A DNA stretch of 64,000 nt from Streptomyces aquilus (GTDB lineage Bacteria > Actinomycetota > Actinomycetes > Streptomycetales > Streptomycetaceae), in NCBI RefSeq assembly GCF_003955715.1, contig NZ_CP034463.1:3038001-3102000 (forward strand), written 5' to 3'. Under the pieces are notes generated by a model that ran no database searches, was not told the DNA's origin, and saw only the letters and a list, made by a program, of their open reading frames with translations. Positions 1 through 8,928 of the stretch are shown piece by piece. The position numbers were made by a program, and so were the translations under genes. How positions within the stretch are numbered: the first letter of the stretch is position 1; each line of letters starts with the position of its first letter.

Positions 1-251
1 ACCGGCCGGTCCCCCCACGCCTCGGAGACCACCGCCGCCTCCGCCCCGTGCACCTGGTTCATCCAGACCACCCGCGCCGGGTCGATCCCCAGCGACTTGG
101 CGGCCAGTTCGCGATTCGTACGGACGGCGTCGGCGTCGTCGCCGACCGCTCCGCCGAGGTTGAGCTCCTCGTACGGAACGGCGCTCACCCCGCCCCACCG
201 GTCGGTGAAGGCGAAGTGCGCGCCGCTCACGGTCTCGCGCTGTCCTATCAC
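1..251 (-). CDS. pgeF: Purine nucleoside phosphorylase / laccase-domain protein (YlmD/YfiH family), 3' part cut by window edge
   Basis: Only the first ~83 residues are inside the window; the gene runs off the left edge. The GTG start lies in a GTGA overlap with the ftsZ stop (248-251), so it is translationally coupled to ftsZ. The N-terminal part shows the family's NLGGAVGDD and MNQVHG motifs; the His of VHG is one of the metal ligands. Members are zinc-dependent purine nucleoside phosphorylases once called multicopper polyphenol oxidases. Their place directly after ftsZ is conserved in actinobacteria and many firmicutes, but a role in division is not proven. The identification is firm from motif plus position; the substrate is family knowledge. 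Confidence 0.85.
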   Translation of the reverse strand, partial: MIGQRETVSGAHFAFTDRWGGVSAVPYEELNLGGAVGDDADAVRTNRELAAKSLGIDPARVVWMNQVHGAEAAVVSEAWGDRP

Positions 252-1444
252 TTCAGGAAGTCCGGCACGTCCAGTTCCTCGGCCGCGCTGTCCGAGTAGG
301 TGCGCGACGGCGGGACCGGCGGGGCGACCGGGAGGTCGGCGACCGGCTCCGGCGCGGGCTCCGGCTCCTCCTTCGGTGTGACGCTGCCGAGCGAGCCGAA
401 GGACGGGCGGGACTCGGTCTGCCGTACCGGAGTCGGCTCTTCGCGGCGGCCCGAGTTGGAGGTCGAGCCGAGGACGGTGTCCCGGCGGGCCGGCGGCTGG
501 CCGCCGTCGAAGCCGGCGGCGATGACCGTGACGCGGACCTCGTCGCCGAGGGCGTCGTCGATGACCGCGCCGAAGATGATGTTGGCCTCGGGGTGCGCGG
601 CCTCGCTCACCAGCTGGGCGGCCTCGTTGATCTCGAACAGGCCGAGGTCGGAGCCACCGGAGATGGAGAGCAGCACACCACGGGCGCCGTCGATGGACGC
701 CTCCAGGAGCGGCGAGGAGATCGCCATCTCGGCTGCGGCCACCGCGCGGTCGTCGCCGCGGGCCGAGCCGATGCCCATGAGGGCCGAACCGGCCTCGGAC
801 ATGACCGACTTGACGTCGGCGAAGTCGAGGTTGATCAGGCCGGGCGTGGTGATGAGGTCGGTGATGCCCTGGACGCCGGAGAGCAGGACCTGGTCGGCCG
901 ACTTGAAGGCGTCGAGGACCGAGACCTGGCGGTCCGAGATGGACAGCAGCCGGTCGTTGGGGATGACGATGAGGGTGTCGACCTCTTCGCGGAGTTCCGC
1001 GATGCCGTCCTCGGCCTGGTTGGCGCGGCGCCGTCCCTCGAAGGTGAACGGGCGCGTGACCACGCCGATGGTGAGGGCGCCCAGGTTGCGTGCGATGTTG
1101 GCCACGACGGGCGCGCCGCCGGTGCCGGTGCCGCCGCCTTCACCGGCCGTCACGAAGACCATGTCGGCCCCCTTGAGGACCTCCTCGATCTCCTCGCGGT
1201 GGTCCTCGGCGGCCTTGCGTCCGACGGCCGGGTTGGCGCCGGCGCCGAGTCCACGGGTGAGTTCACGGCCGACGTCGAGCTTCACGTCGGCGTCGCTCAT
1301 CAACAGCGCCTGCGCGTCGGTGTTGATGGCGATGAACTCGACGCCCTTGAGACCGACCTCGATCATCCGGTTGATGGCATTGACACCACCGCCGCCGACA
1401 CCGATGACTTTGATGACTGCGAGGTAGTTCTGCGGTGCTGCCAC
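248..1444 (-). CDS. ftsZ: Cell division protein FtsZ
   Basis: Tubulin-like GTPase, 398 aa, that polymerises into the Z ring; in Streptomyces it is needed for sporulation septa and cross-walls. The GTG start gives [10 protein letters not shown], followed by GVGGGGVNA and the tubulin signature [10 protein letters not shown] near residue 105, and the T7 loop with [10 protein letters not shown]. The variable linker (about 315-385) ends in the acidic C-terminal peptide DVPDFLK that binds partners such as SepF or FtsW. Length matches Streptomyces FtsZ. A 278-bp spacer separates it from ftsQ and carries its own promoter; pgeF follows by a GTGA overlap. Confidence 0.99.
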   Translation of the reverse strand: MAAPQNYLAVIKVIGVGGGGVNAINRMIEVGLKGVEFIAINTDAQALLMSDADVKLDVGRELTRGLGAGANPAVGRKAAEDHREEIEEVLKGADMVFVTAGEGGGTGTGGAPVVANIARNLGALTIGVVTRPFTFEGRRRANQAEDGIAELREEVDTLIVIPNDRLLSISDRQVSVLDAFKSADQVLLSGVQGITDLITTPGLINLDFADVKSVMSEAGSALMGIGSARGDDRAVAAAEMAISSPLLEASIDGARGVLLSISGGSDLGLFEINEAAQLVSEAAHPEANIIFGAVIDDALGDEVRVTVIAAGFDGGQPPARRDTVLGSTSNSGRREEPTPVRQTESRPSFGSLGSVTPKEEPEPAPEPVADLPVAPPVPPSRTYSDSAAEELDVPDFLK

Positions 1445-1541
1445 GTCGAAGGCCTCTCGCCTCGAGTTACGTGTCGTCGTCTCGCGTGGTCATGCGATAC
1501 GACGACGGATGCCGAATGGGACGGTCCATAGTGCCGACCCG

Positions 1542-1566
1542 AACCCTAACGTTGAAGTTTAGGGTT
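1542..1566. repeat. Inverted repeat in the ftsZ leader region
   Basis: Perfect 8-bp arms AACCCTAA (1542-1549) and TTAGGGTT (1559-1566) flank a 9-bp spacer, about 100 bp upstream of the ftsZ start. The A/T-rich arms stand out in this GC-rich sequence. It could be an operator or a hairpin in the ftsZ leader RNA, downstream of the predicted promoter at 1603-1632. I do not recognise the binding protein. Confidence 0.5.
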
Positions 1567-1602
1567 ACCAGTGTGTCTGTTCCCTGGAGTCTTCTGAACA
1601 GG

Positions 1603-1632
1603 ACACTAAGTCGACAAGTGGCGCACGTTCAA
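1603..1632 (-). promoter_or_regulatory. Predicted ftsZ promoter (TTGAAC-18-TAGTGT)
   Basis: On the minus strand TTGAAC (1627-1632) is followed after 18 nt by TAGTGT (1603-1608), a good match to the vegetative (HrdB) consensus. The predicted mRNA would start near 1596, leaving about 150 nt of leader. Several ftsZ promoters, some developmentally controlled, are known in S. coelicolor; which of them this corresponds to cannot be told from sequence. Two GACAC elements (the WhiA core motif) lie close by, one on each strand. Confidence 0.5.
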
Positions 1633-1722
1633 CGAACACGCCGAACCTCCCGTTTTTCTTTTCACCCTATGTGATCAGCCGTAGCGGTAGCCAACCAGGG
1701 TGCTGGCCTGCGCGGATGTACG

Positions 1723-2517
1723 TCAACTCCCTGATGACGCAGGGGCGGTGGGAACCGAGACGTCGAAGTGCCGCGCACCGGGCGCCGCTTTCAGCAGAGC
1801 GGTGAGCGTACGGGCCTTCGCAGCACCCTTCTCGCCGCTCCCCCACGCGACGGTCCGGCCGTCGCTCAACTCCAGCGAGATGTCGTCGTACGAACGCACC
1901 TTGACGGTCCGGGTCGTGCGGGCGACGGCGGCCGGAATGTCACCGGCGACGCGTACCGCCTCGCGCACCAGCCGGTCGTCGCCGAAGCGGCGCAGGCTCG
2001 CGGTGGCGGAGCTGGACTCCGGGGGCGCCAATTCGAGCGCGGGGACGCCTTTCGGGGCCCGGGAAACCGTGGCAAAACGGACGCCGTCATCGTCCACTTC
2101 GACAAACTTTCCGCCCTTTTCGACAATCAGAACCGGAGTGCGCTCGACCACTTTCAGCCCGATTCCGTGCGGCCAGGAGCGAGTCACGTCAACCGAGTCA
2201 ATTCGGGGCAATTTCCGGAGCAAGCGCGCCTCAATCGCATCGGTGTCGACGGAAATCAACGGCGATCCGAGCGGTACGTCGGCAGCCTCGCGCACCTGTG
2301 CGGGCGTCAGCACACCGGTGCCGGAGACCGACACCCGTTCCACGCGCAGCCATTGGGAGCCGTAGAGCGCCCAGACGCCACCGGCGCCGAGGAGGACCAG
2401 CGCGACGGCGAGAATGATGATCGTACGAGGCCGGGGCGGCCTCAGCCGTCGGACAGGGGGCGGAACGGACGACTCCTGCTGGCGTTCACCGCGTTCGGCA
2501 GTGGTCGGTCCGGCCAC
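1723..2517 (-). CDS. ftsQ: Cell division protein FtsQ (DivIB)
   Basis: Bitopic divisome protein, 264 aa, linking early and late division proteins. A basic cytoplasmic segment (residues 1-30) precedes one transmembrane helix (about 32-51, TIIILAVALVLLGAGGVWAL), a POTRA domain (about 55-125, starting WLRVERVSVSG) and the FtsQ beta domain. The open frame continues far upstream through murG, so the start is inferred: GTG reading VAGPTTAERG, 26 bp after murG, gives the usual Streptomyces FtsQ length. Sixth from the end of the dcw operon's coding run before the ftsZ promoter region. Confidence 0.95.
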   Translation of the reverse strand: MAGPTTAERGERQQESSVPPPVRRLRPPRPRTIIILAVALVLLGAGGVWALYGSQWLRVERVSVSGTGVLTPAQVREAADVPLGSPLISVDTDAIEARLLRKLPRIDSVDVTRSWPHGIGLKVVERTPVLIVEKGGKFVEVDDDGVRFATVSRAPKGVPALELAPPESSSATASLRRFGDDRLVREAVRVAGDIPAAVARTTRTVKVRSYDDISLELSDGRTVAWGSGEKGAAKARTLTALLKAAPGARHFDVSVPTAPASSGS

Positions 2518-2543
2518 GCTCCCTGCCCTTCGGTCATGCGTCC

Positions 2544-3641
2544 CTAGTGACGTGCACGGTTGGCGGCGATCGCCTCGTACACCATGCCGACGAGCAGGTC
2601 GTCGGCGTCCCGGCGGCCGAACTCGGCGGCGGCGCGGGACATCTGGTACAGCCGGTGCGGGTCGGCGAGCACGGGCAGGACGTTCTGCTGGACCCACTGC
2701 GGGGTGAGTTCCGCGTCGTCGACGAGCAGACCGCCGCCCGCCTTGACCACCGGCTGGGCGTTGAGCCGCTGTTCGCCGTTGCCGATGGGCAGCGGGACGT
2801 AGGCGGCCGGGAGTCCGACGGCGGAGAGCTCGGCGACGGTCATCGCGCCCGCGCGGCAGAGCATCATGTCGGCCGCGGCGTACGCGAGGTCCATCCGGTC
2901 CACGTACGGTACCGGGATGTACGGCGGCATCCCCGGCATATGGTGCACCTGCGGCAGTTCGTTCTTCGGGCCGACCGCGTGCAGGATCTGGATGCCGGCC
3001 TGCTGGAGCCAGGGGGCGACCTGCTGGACGACCTCGTTGAGCCGGCGGGCGCCCTGGGAGCCGCCGGAGACCAGGAGGGTCGGCAGGTTCGGGTCGAGGC
3101 CGAACGCCGCGCGGGCCTCGGGGCGGACGGCGGCCCGGTCGAGTGTGGCGATGGTGCGGCGCAGCGGGATGCCGATGTAGCGGGCGTCGCGCAGCTTGCT
3201 GTCCGGGGTGGAGACGGCGACCTTGGCGGCGTAGCGCGAGCCGATCTTGTTGGCCAGGCCGGGGCGTGCGTTGGCCTCGTGGATCACGATGGGCACGCCA
3301 AGGCGCTTGGCGGCGAGGTAGCCGGGCAGGGCCACGTAACCGCCGAAGCCGACCACCGCGTCCGCCTTGGTGCGCTCCAGGACCTGCTCCGCGGCCTTGA
3401 TCGTGCCGCGCAGTCGGCCCGGCACGGTGATCAGCTCGGGTGTGGGCTTGCGTGGCAGCGGTACGGCGGGGATCAGCGCGAGTTCGTAGCCGCGCTCGGG
3501 GACGAGACGAGTCTCGAGGCCGCGCTCCGTGCCCAGGGCCGTGATTCCCACGGTCGGGTCCTGCCTGCGCAGGGCGTCCGCGAGGGCGAGCGCGGGCTCG
3601 ATGTGGCCGGCGGTCCCCCCACCGGCGAGTACGACATGCAC
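2544..3641 (-). CDS. murG: UDP-GlcNAc:undecaprenyl-PP-MurNAc-pentapeptide GlcNAc transferase MurG
   Basis: GT28 enzyme that converts lipid I to lipid II on the cytoplasmic face of the membrane. The 365-aa protein begins [20 protein letters not shown], the N-terminal glycine-rich G loop, and carries the second loop [10 protein letters not shown] near residue 197 and the nucleotide-sugar site around [20 protein letters not shown], with the QRLNAQ segment after it. The start lies 6 bp after ftsW. Length and motifs are normal for the family. Confidence 0.98.
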   Translation of the reverse strand: MHVVLAGGGTAGHIEPALALADALRRQDPTVGITALGTERGLETRLVPERGYELALIPAVPLPRKPTPELITVPGRLRGTIKAAEQVLERTKADAVVGFGGYVALPGYLAAKRLGVPIVIHEANARPGLANKIGSRYAAKVAVSTPDSKLRDARYIGIPLRRTIATLDRAAVRPEARAAFGLDPNLPTLLVSGGSQGARRLNEVVQQVAPWLQQAGIQILHAVGPKNELPQVHHMPGMPPYIPVPYVDRMDLAYAAADMMLCRAGAMTVAELSAVGLPAAYVPLPIGNGEQRLNAQPVVKAGGGLLVDDAELTPQWVQQNVLPVLADPHRLYQMSRAAAEFGRRDADDLLVGMVYEAIAANRARH

Positions 3642-3647
3642 CGAAAT

Positions 3648-5012
3648 TCACCGCTCTCCGGACGTACGTGCCGCCGAGGCACGCCGTCGCATCGTGTTCC
3701 ATCTCCGCGGCTCCCTGGTCCGAGCGGAGCCCCCGGCACCCCGCTTTCTACCAAAGCGGGGTTGCCGCATCGCAAGCGCGGCCCGCGCAGCGGGCTCGTC
3801 ACGAGCGAAGGCGATCAGCAGCCCGATCGCGAACATGGTCGGCAGCAGGGCGGAACCTCCGTAGGAGAACAGCGGGAGGGGGACGCCGGCGATCGGCAGC
3901 AGGCCGAGCACCGCACCGATGTTGATCACCGCCTGCGCGGTGATCCAGGTGGTCACGCCTCCCGCGGCATACCTGACGAAGGGGTCCTCCGTGCGGCCGG
4001 CCACGCGGATACCCGCATAGCCTAGAGCCGCGAACAGGGCCAGCACCGACAGCGTCCCCGCCAGGCCCAGTTCCTCACCGGTGACGGCGAAGATGAAGTC
4101 CGTGTGCGCTTCGGGCAGTTGCCCCCATTTTTCCACACTCGCGCCGAGCCCGGAGCCGAAGATTCCGCCAGAGGCCAGGGCGTAGATGCCGTGCACGGCC
4201 TGCCAGCAGTCGGCTCCCGCGGAGCGGGGCTCGGTGGCGCCGATGCAGGCGAGCCGGGCCATCCGGTTGGGGCTGGTCTTGATGAGGATCAGGCCGATCA
4301 GACCGGCGATCGACAGCACCCCCACGAACAGCCGGGTCGGCGCTCCCGCGAGCCACAACAGGCCGAAAAGGATCGCCGTCAGGATGATCGCGGTCCCCAT
4401 GTCGCCGCCGAGCATGATCAGCCCGAGCAGCATGAAGGCGACCGGGACGAGCGGCACCAGCATGTGCTTCCACTGGGTCAGCAGCTTCTTGTCCTGCTTG
4501 CGCGCGAGCAGGTCGGCGCCCCACAGGACGAGCGCGAGCTTGCCGAACTCGCTGGGCTGGATCTGGAAGGAGCCGCCGAGCGAGATCCAGTTCTGGTTGC
4601 CGTTGACCGCCATCCCTATCCCCGGCACCTGCACCAGGGCCATCAGGAAGACCGCGCCCGCGAGGATCGGGTAGGCCAGCGCCCGGTGCAGCTTCACCGG
4701 CATCCGCGAGGCCACGAGCAGCAGCCCGGCGCCGATCGCCGCGGCCAGCAGCTGCTTGCGGAAGAAGTACGAGCCCGGCAGCGACATCTGCAACGCCTTG
4801 ATCTGGGAGGCCGAGTAGACCATCACCAGCCCCAGCACGGTGATCAGCAGGCTGCCGCCGAGGATCAGGTAGTACGCGGTCAGCGGCCGGTCCCAGGCCT
4901 TCTTCGCGCGTAGGTAGAGCTGTCGTACGGGATTGTCGCGCACGGTCCGGGAGGCGGCGGGACGTCTGACGGTCCGCTGCACGGGCGGTCGGCCGGTACG
5001 GCTGCTGGGCAT
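3648..5012 (-). CDS. ftsW: Septal peptidoglycan polymerase FtsW (SEDS family)
   Basis: Multi-pass membrane glycosyltransferase, 454 aa, that polymerises lipid II at the septum with FtsI. About ten transmembrane helices begin near residue 45. SEDS marks are visible: NGNQNWISLGG, QPSEFGKLAL, the periplasmic loop with EAHTDFIFAVTGEELG, and the C-terminal PLPLFSYGGSALL. Basic cytoplasmic extensions of about 40 residues at each end are usual in actinobacteria. ATG start 20 bp after murD. Confidence 0.97.
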   Translation of the reverse strand: MPSSRTGRPPVQRTVRRPAASRTVRDNPVRQLYLRAKKAWDRPLTAYYLILGGSLLITVLGLVMVYSASQIKALQMSLPGSYFFRKQLLAAAIGAGLLLVASRMPVKLHRALAYPILAGAVFLMALVQVPGIGMAVNGNQNWISLGGSFQIQPSEFGKLALVLWGADLLARKQDKKLLTQWKHMLVPLVPVAFMLLGLIMLGGDMGTAIILTAILFGLLWLAGAPTRLFVGVLSIAGLIGLILIKTSPNRMARLACIGATEPRSAGADCWQAVHGIYALASGGIFGSGLGASVEKWGQLPEAHTDFIFAVTGEELGLAGTLSVLALFAALGYAGIRVAGRTEDPFVRYAAGGVTTWITAQAVINIGAVLGLLPIAGVPLPLFSYGGSALLPTMFAIGLLIAFARDEPAARAALAMRQPRFGRKRGAGGSARTREPRRWNTMRRRASAARTSGER

Positions 5013-5032
5013 CAGAGCCTCCGCTACGTCGG

Positions 5033-6451
5033 TCAGGAGCCGAGTTCGCGAACCGCCTCCGCGAACGCGTCACCGCGCTTGTTGTAGTTGGTGAACATGT
5101 CCATGGAGGCGCAGGCCGGGGCCAGCAGCACCGTGTCGCCGGGCTGAGCCAGCCGCTTCGCTTCCGTCACCGCCTGGAGCATCGCCCCAGTGTCGGTCCG
5201 GTCGAGGTCGACGACGGGTACTTCCGGCGCGTGTCGCGCGAGGGCTTCGCGGATCAGGGCCCGGTCGGCGCCGATCAGCACCACGCCCCGAAGTCGCTTT
5301 GCCGACTTGGCGACCAGCTCGTCGAAGGAGGCCCCCTTGGCGAGCCCGCCGGCGATCCACACGATGGACTCGTACGCCGCCAACGAGGCTTCCGCGGCGT
5401 GGGTGTTGGTGGCCTTGGAGTCGTCGACGTAGGCGACGCCGTCCACGTCGGCCACGTGCGCGATGCGGTGGGCGTCCGGGGTGAAGGCCCGCAGACCGTC
5501 CCGTACGGCCTTGGCGGGCACCCCGAAGGCGCGCGCGAGGGCCGCCGCCGCAAGGGCGTTGGCGATGTTGTGCGGGGCCGGCGGGTTGACGTCGGAGACC
5601 TCGGCGAGTTCCTGGGCGTTCTTCTGCCGGTTCTCCACGAAGGCGCGGTCGACCAGGATGCCGTCCACGACGCCGAGTTGGGAGGGGCCGGGCGAGCCGA
5701 GGGTGAAGCCGATGGCCCGGCAGCCCTCCTCGACGTCGGCCTCGCGGACCAGGTCCTCGGTGGCCTTGTCGGCGACGTTGTAGACGCAGGCGACGCGATT
5801 GCCCTCGTAGATGCGGCCCTTGTCGCGTGCGTACGCCTCCATCGAGCCGTGCCAGTCGAGGTGGTCCGGCGCGAGGTTCAGCACGGCGGCGGAGTGGGCG
5901 CGCAGGGAGGGCGCCCAGTGGAGCTGGTAGCTCGACAACTCCACGGCCAGGACGTCGTACCGCTCCTCGCCGAGCACCGCGTCCAGCACCGAGATCCCGA
6001 TGTTGCCGACGGCCGCCGTGCGCAGGCCCGCCGCCTTCAGGATGGCCGCCAGCATCTGGGTGGTCGTGGTCTTGCCGTTGGTGCCGGTGATCGCGAGCCA
6101 GGGGGCCGCGTCGGGACCCCGCAGGCGCCAGGCGAGTTCGACGTCGCCCCAGATCTCCACGCCGGCCGCGCGGGCCGCCTCGAACAGCGGCTTGTCCGGC
6201 TTCCAGCCGGGTGCGGTGACGATGAGGTCGGTGCCCTCGGGCAGGGTCGCGCCGTCGCCGAGGCGGACGGTGATGCCGAGCGCCTCCAACTCGGCGGCCT
6301 GCTCACGCGCGCGTGCGTCGTCGCCGTCGTTGACGACCGTGACGAGCGCCCCGCGCGCGTGCAGCACCTTGGCCGCCGGGATGCCGGAGACGCCGAGTCC
6401 GGCGACCGTGACGTGCTTGCCCTGGAAGTCCGCGGACACCGAGGAGGTCAC
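5033..6451 (-). CDS. murD: UDP-MurNAc-L-alanine:D-glutamate ligase MurD
   Basis: Cytoplasmic Mur ligase adding D-Glu to UDP-MurNAc-Ala, about 472 aa. An N-terminal Rossmann domain (VTVAGLGVSG), the P-loop GTNGKTTTT near residue 120, and C-terminal ligase motifs (YVDDSKATN, PACASMDMFTNY) are all present. I chose the GTG at 6449-6451 because it overlaps the mraY stop as GTGA, the coupling style of this operon; an in-frame ATG at 6464-6466 is the alternative. The frame also stays open through mraY, which is a codon-bias artefact, not a fusion. Confidence 0.96.
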   Translation of the reverse strand: MTSSVSADFQGKHVTVAGLGVSGIPAAKVLHARGALVTVVNDGDDARAREQAAELEALGITVRLGDGATLPEGTDLIVTAPGWKPDKPLFEAARAAGVEIWGDVELAWRLRGPDAAPWLAITGTNGKTTTTQMLAAILKAAGLRTAAVGNIGISVLDAVLGEERYDVLAVELSSYQLHWAPSLRAHSAAVLNLAPDHLDWHGSMEAYARDKGRIYEGNRVACVYNVADKATEDLVREADVEEGCRAIGFTLGSPGPSQLGVVDGILVDRAFVENRQKNAQELAEVSDVNPPAPHNIANALAAAALARAFGVPAKAVRDGLRAFTPDAHRIAHVADVDGVAYVDDSKATNTHAAEASLAAYESIVWIAGGLAKGASFDELVAKSAKRLRGVVLIGADRALIREALARHAPEVPVVDLDRTDTGAMLQAVTEAKRLAQPGDTVLLAPACASMDMFTNYNKRGDAFAEAVRELGS

Positions 6452-7521
6452 TTTTCTGCCGCCCATCCCGCGTAGAAGAGACCCAGGCCGACGATCACAC
6501 AGATGCCCTGGATGATCCAGAAGCGGACCACCACGAGGACCTCGGACCAGCCCTTGAGTTCGAAGTGGTGCTGGAGCGGCGCCATCCGGAAGACCCGCTT
6601 GCCGGTCATCCGGAACGAGCCGACCTGGATGACCACCGACATGGTGATGAGGACGAAGAGGCCGCCCATGATGGCCACGAGCAGCTCCGTGCGGGAGCAG
6701 ATGGCCAGACCCGTCAGGACACCGCCGAGCGCGAGCGAACCGGTGTCGCCCATGAAGATCTTGGCCGGCGAGGTGTTCCACCACAGGAAGCCGAGGCAGG
6801 CGCCCATCAGCGCCGAGGCGATGACCGCGAGGTCGAGCGGATCGCGCACCTCGTAACAGGCGTTGGGGTTGGTCAGGGTGCCCGCGTTGGCGCAGGACTC
6901 CTGGAACTGCCAGACGCCGATGAACGTGTAGGCGCCGAAGACGAGCACGGAGGCACCGGTGGCCAGGCCGTCCAGACCGTCCGTCAGGTTCACGCCGTTC
7001 GACATGGCGAGGATCATGAACAGCGCCCAGATCACGAACAGCACCGGGCCGATCTTCCAGCCGAAGTCCGTGATGAACGACAGCTTGTCGGAGGCCGGGG
7101 TGTTGTTGCGGGCGTCCGGGAACATCAGGGCGAGCACCGCGAAGCTGATGCCGACGATCAGCTGGCCGGCCATCTTCGCCTTGGCCCGCAGACCGAGCGA
7201 GCGCCGCTTGACGATCTTGATGTAGTCGTCGAGGAAGCCGACCAGACCCATGCCGACCATCAGGCCGAGCACCAACAGGCCCGAGTAGGTGGGCGGGTAG
7301 CCGGTGATGATCTTGGACAGGAAGTAGGCGGCGACCGTCGCGAGGATGAAGGCGATACCACCCATGGTCGGCGTACCGCGCTTGCTGGCGTGCTCGCGCG
7401 GGCCGTCGTCGCGGATGTACTGGCCGTAGCCCTTGCGGGCGAGCAGCTTGATCAGCAGCGGGGTGCCGACCAGGGTCAGGAACAGACCAATGACTCCTGC
7501 GAACAGGATCTGCTTCATCAT
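6448..7521 (-). CDS. mraY: Phospho-MurNAc-pentapeptide transferase MraY
   Basis: Integral membrane enzyme, 357 aa and about ten helices, that loads phospho-MurNAc-pentapeptide onto undecaprenyl phosphate to form lipid I. Key motifs: FLDDYIKIVKRRSLGL (the DDxxK acidic site), NLTDGLDGLA, and the C-terminal PLQHHFELKGWSE loop, target region of nucleoside and muraymycin-type inhibitors. Its ATG overlaps the murF stop (ATGA, 7518-7521), and its own stop overlaps the murD GTG. Confidence 0.98.
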   Translation of the reverse strand: MMKQILFAGVIGLFLTLVGTPLLIKLLARKGYGQYIRDDGPREHASKRGTPTMGGIAFILATVAAYFLSKIITGYPPTYSGLLVLGLMVGMGLVGFLDDYIKIVKRRSLGLRAKAKMAGQLIVGISFAVLALMFPDARNNTPASDKLSFITDFGWKIGPVLFVIWALFMILAMSNGVNLTDGLDGLATGASVLVFGAYTFIGVWQFQESCANAGTLTNPNACYEVRDPLDLAVIASALMGACLGFLWWNTSPAKIFMGDTGSLALGGVLTGLAICSRTELLVAIMGGLFVLITMSVVIQVGSFRMTGKRVFRMAPLQHHFELKGWSEVLVVVRFWIIQGICVIVGLGLFYAGWAAEK

Positions 7522-8924
7522 CGGGCGGAAACCTCACCCTCGGCACCGGTCGCGAGCAGCGCCGCGGCGATGCTCTCCAGGCCGACCGAACGGGACGCCT
7601 TCACGAGAACGACGTCTCCCGGGCGCAGCTCGCTGCGCAACAGGTCGACCGCCGCCTGTGCGTCGGACACGTGCACCGACTCCTCACCCCACGAACCCTC
7701 GTTATATGCGCCCAGTTGCAGCCAGGACGCTTCCCTGCCCCCGACCGCGACGAGCTTGCTGACGTTGAGCCGGACGGCGAGCCGTCCGACCGCGTCGTGC
7801 TCGGCGAGCGCCTCGTCCCCGAGCTCGGCCATCTTGCCGAGCACCGCCCAGGTCCGCCGCCCCCGGCCCATGGCCACGAGCGCGCGCAGTGCGGCCCGCA
7901 TGGATTCGGGGTTGGCGTTGTAGGCGTCGTTGACGACGGTCACGCCGTCCGGGCGCTCGGTGACCTCCATCCGCCAGCGGGAGAGGGAGCCCGCCTCGGA
8001 GAGCGCGGTGGCGATCTCTTCCGCGGACATGCCCAGCTCATGGGCGACGGCGGCCGCGGCGAGCGCGTTCGACACGTGGTGCTCACCGTACAGGCGCATG
8101 GTCACGTCGCTGTCACCGGAGGGTGTGCGAAGCCTGAAGGCCGGCTGTCCCGTGTCCGTGAGTCTCACGTTCTCGGCGCGTACGTCCGCTTCGTCGGACT
8201 CTCCGAAAAGGATCACCTTCGCCTTCGTACGGGACGCCATGGCCCGTACGAGAGGATCGTCGGCGTTGAGAATCGCCGCGCCCTCCTCCGGCAGCCCTTC
8301 CACGAGCTCGCCCTTGGCCTGCGCGATCTGCTCGCGACCGCCGAACTCGCCGATGTGGGCGGTGCCGACGTTGAGGACGAGGCCGATCTTCGGGGGCGTC
8401 AGTTCGGCGAGGTAGCGGATGTGGCCGATGCCGCGGGCGCCCATCTCCAGCACGAGGAACTGCGTCTCCTCGGTGGCGGACAGGGCGGTCAGCGGCAGCC
8501 CGATCTCGTTGTTGAGCGAGCCCGGCGTCCACACCGTCGGCGCCTTGCGCTGGAGCACCTGGGCGATGAGGTCCTTGGTGCTGGTCTTGCCCGCCGAGCC
8601 GGTCAGGGCGACGAGGGTCGCGCCGAGCCGTCGTACGACCTCACGCGCGAGGGCGCCGATCGCGGTCTGGACGTCGTCCACGACGATCGCGGGCACGCCG
8701 ACGGGGCGCGACGCCAGCACGGCGGCCGCGCCCGCCTCGACGACCTGCGCCGCGAAGTCGTGGCCGTCGACGCGCTCGCCGACGAAGGCGACGAAGAGAC
8801 TGCCGGGCTCCACTTCTCGGGAGTCCCGGACGACCGGCCCGGTGACCTGGACGGACGGATCCGGTATGTCGTGCGTCTGCCCGCCGACGACTGAGGCGAT
8901 CTCGGCGAGAGAGAGGGCGATCAC
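7518..8924 (-). CDS. murF: UDP-MurNAc-tripeptide:D-Ala-D-Ala ligase MurF
   Basis: Last cytoplasmic Mur ligase, adding D-Ala-D-Ala; 468 aa from the chosen GTG. The N-terminal domain starts VIALSLAEIASVVGG; the P-loop is TGSAGKTSTKD near residue 115; the MurF-typical segments LEMGARGIGHI and VVNDAYNANPESM are clear. The GTG at 8922-8924 lies 4 bp after the murE stop; the frame is open further upstream, but that extension lacks family similarity. Couples to mraY by ATGA. Confidence 0.97.
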   Translation of the reverse strand: MIALSLAEIASVVGGQTHDIPDPSVQVTGPVVRDSREVEPGSLFVAFVGERVDGHDFAAQVVEAGAAAVLASRPVGVPAIVVDDVQTAIGALAREVVRRLGATLVALTGSAGKTSTKDLIAQVLQRKAPTVWTPGSLNNEIGLPLTALSATEETQFLVLEMGARGIGHIRYLAELTPPKIGLVLNVGTAHIGEFGGREQIAQAKGELVEGLPEEGAAILNADDPLVRAMASRTKAKVILFGESDEADVRAENVRLTDTGQPAFRLRTPSGDSDVTMRLYGEHHVSNALAAAAVAHELGMSAEEIATALSEAGSLSRWRMEVTERPDGVTVVNDAYNANPESMRAALRALVAMGRGRRTWAVLGKMAELGDEALAEHDAVGRLAVRLNVSKLVAVGGREASWLQLGAYNEGSWGEESVHVSDAQAAVDLLRSELRPGDVVLVKASRSVGLESIAAALLATGAEGEVSAR

Positions 8925-8928
8925 AAGT

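Noticed and set aside
5033..7546. Possible mraY-murD fusion, because one frame is open through both
   Set aside because: mraY is read in a different frame with intact motifs; the upstream part of this frame encodes no known sequence.
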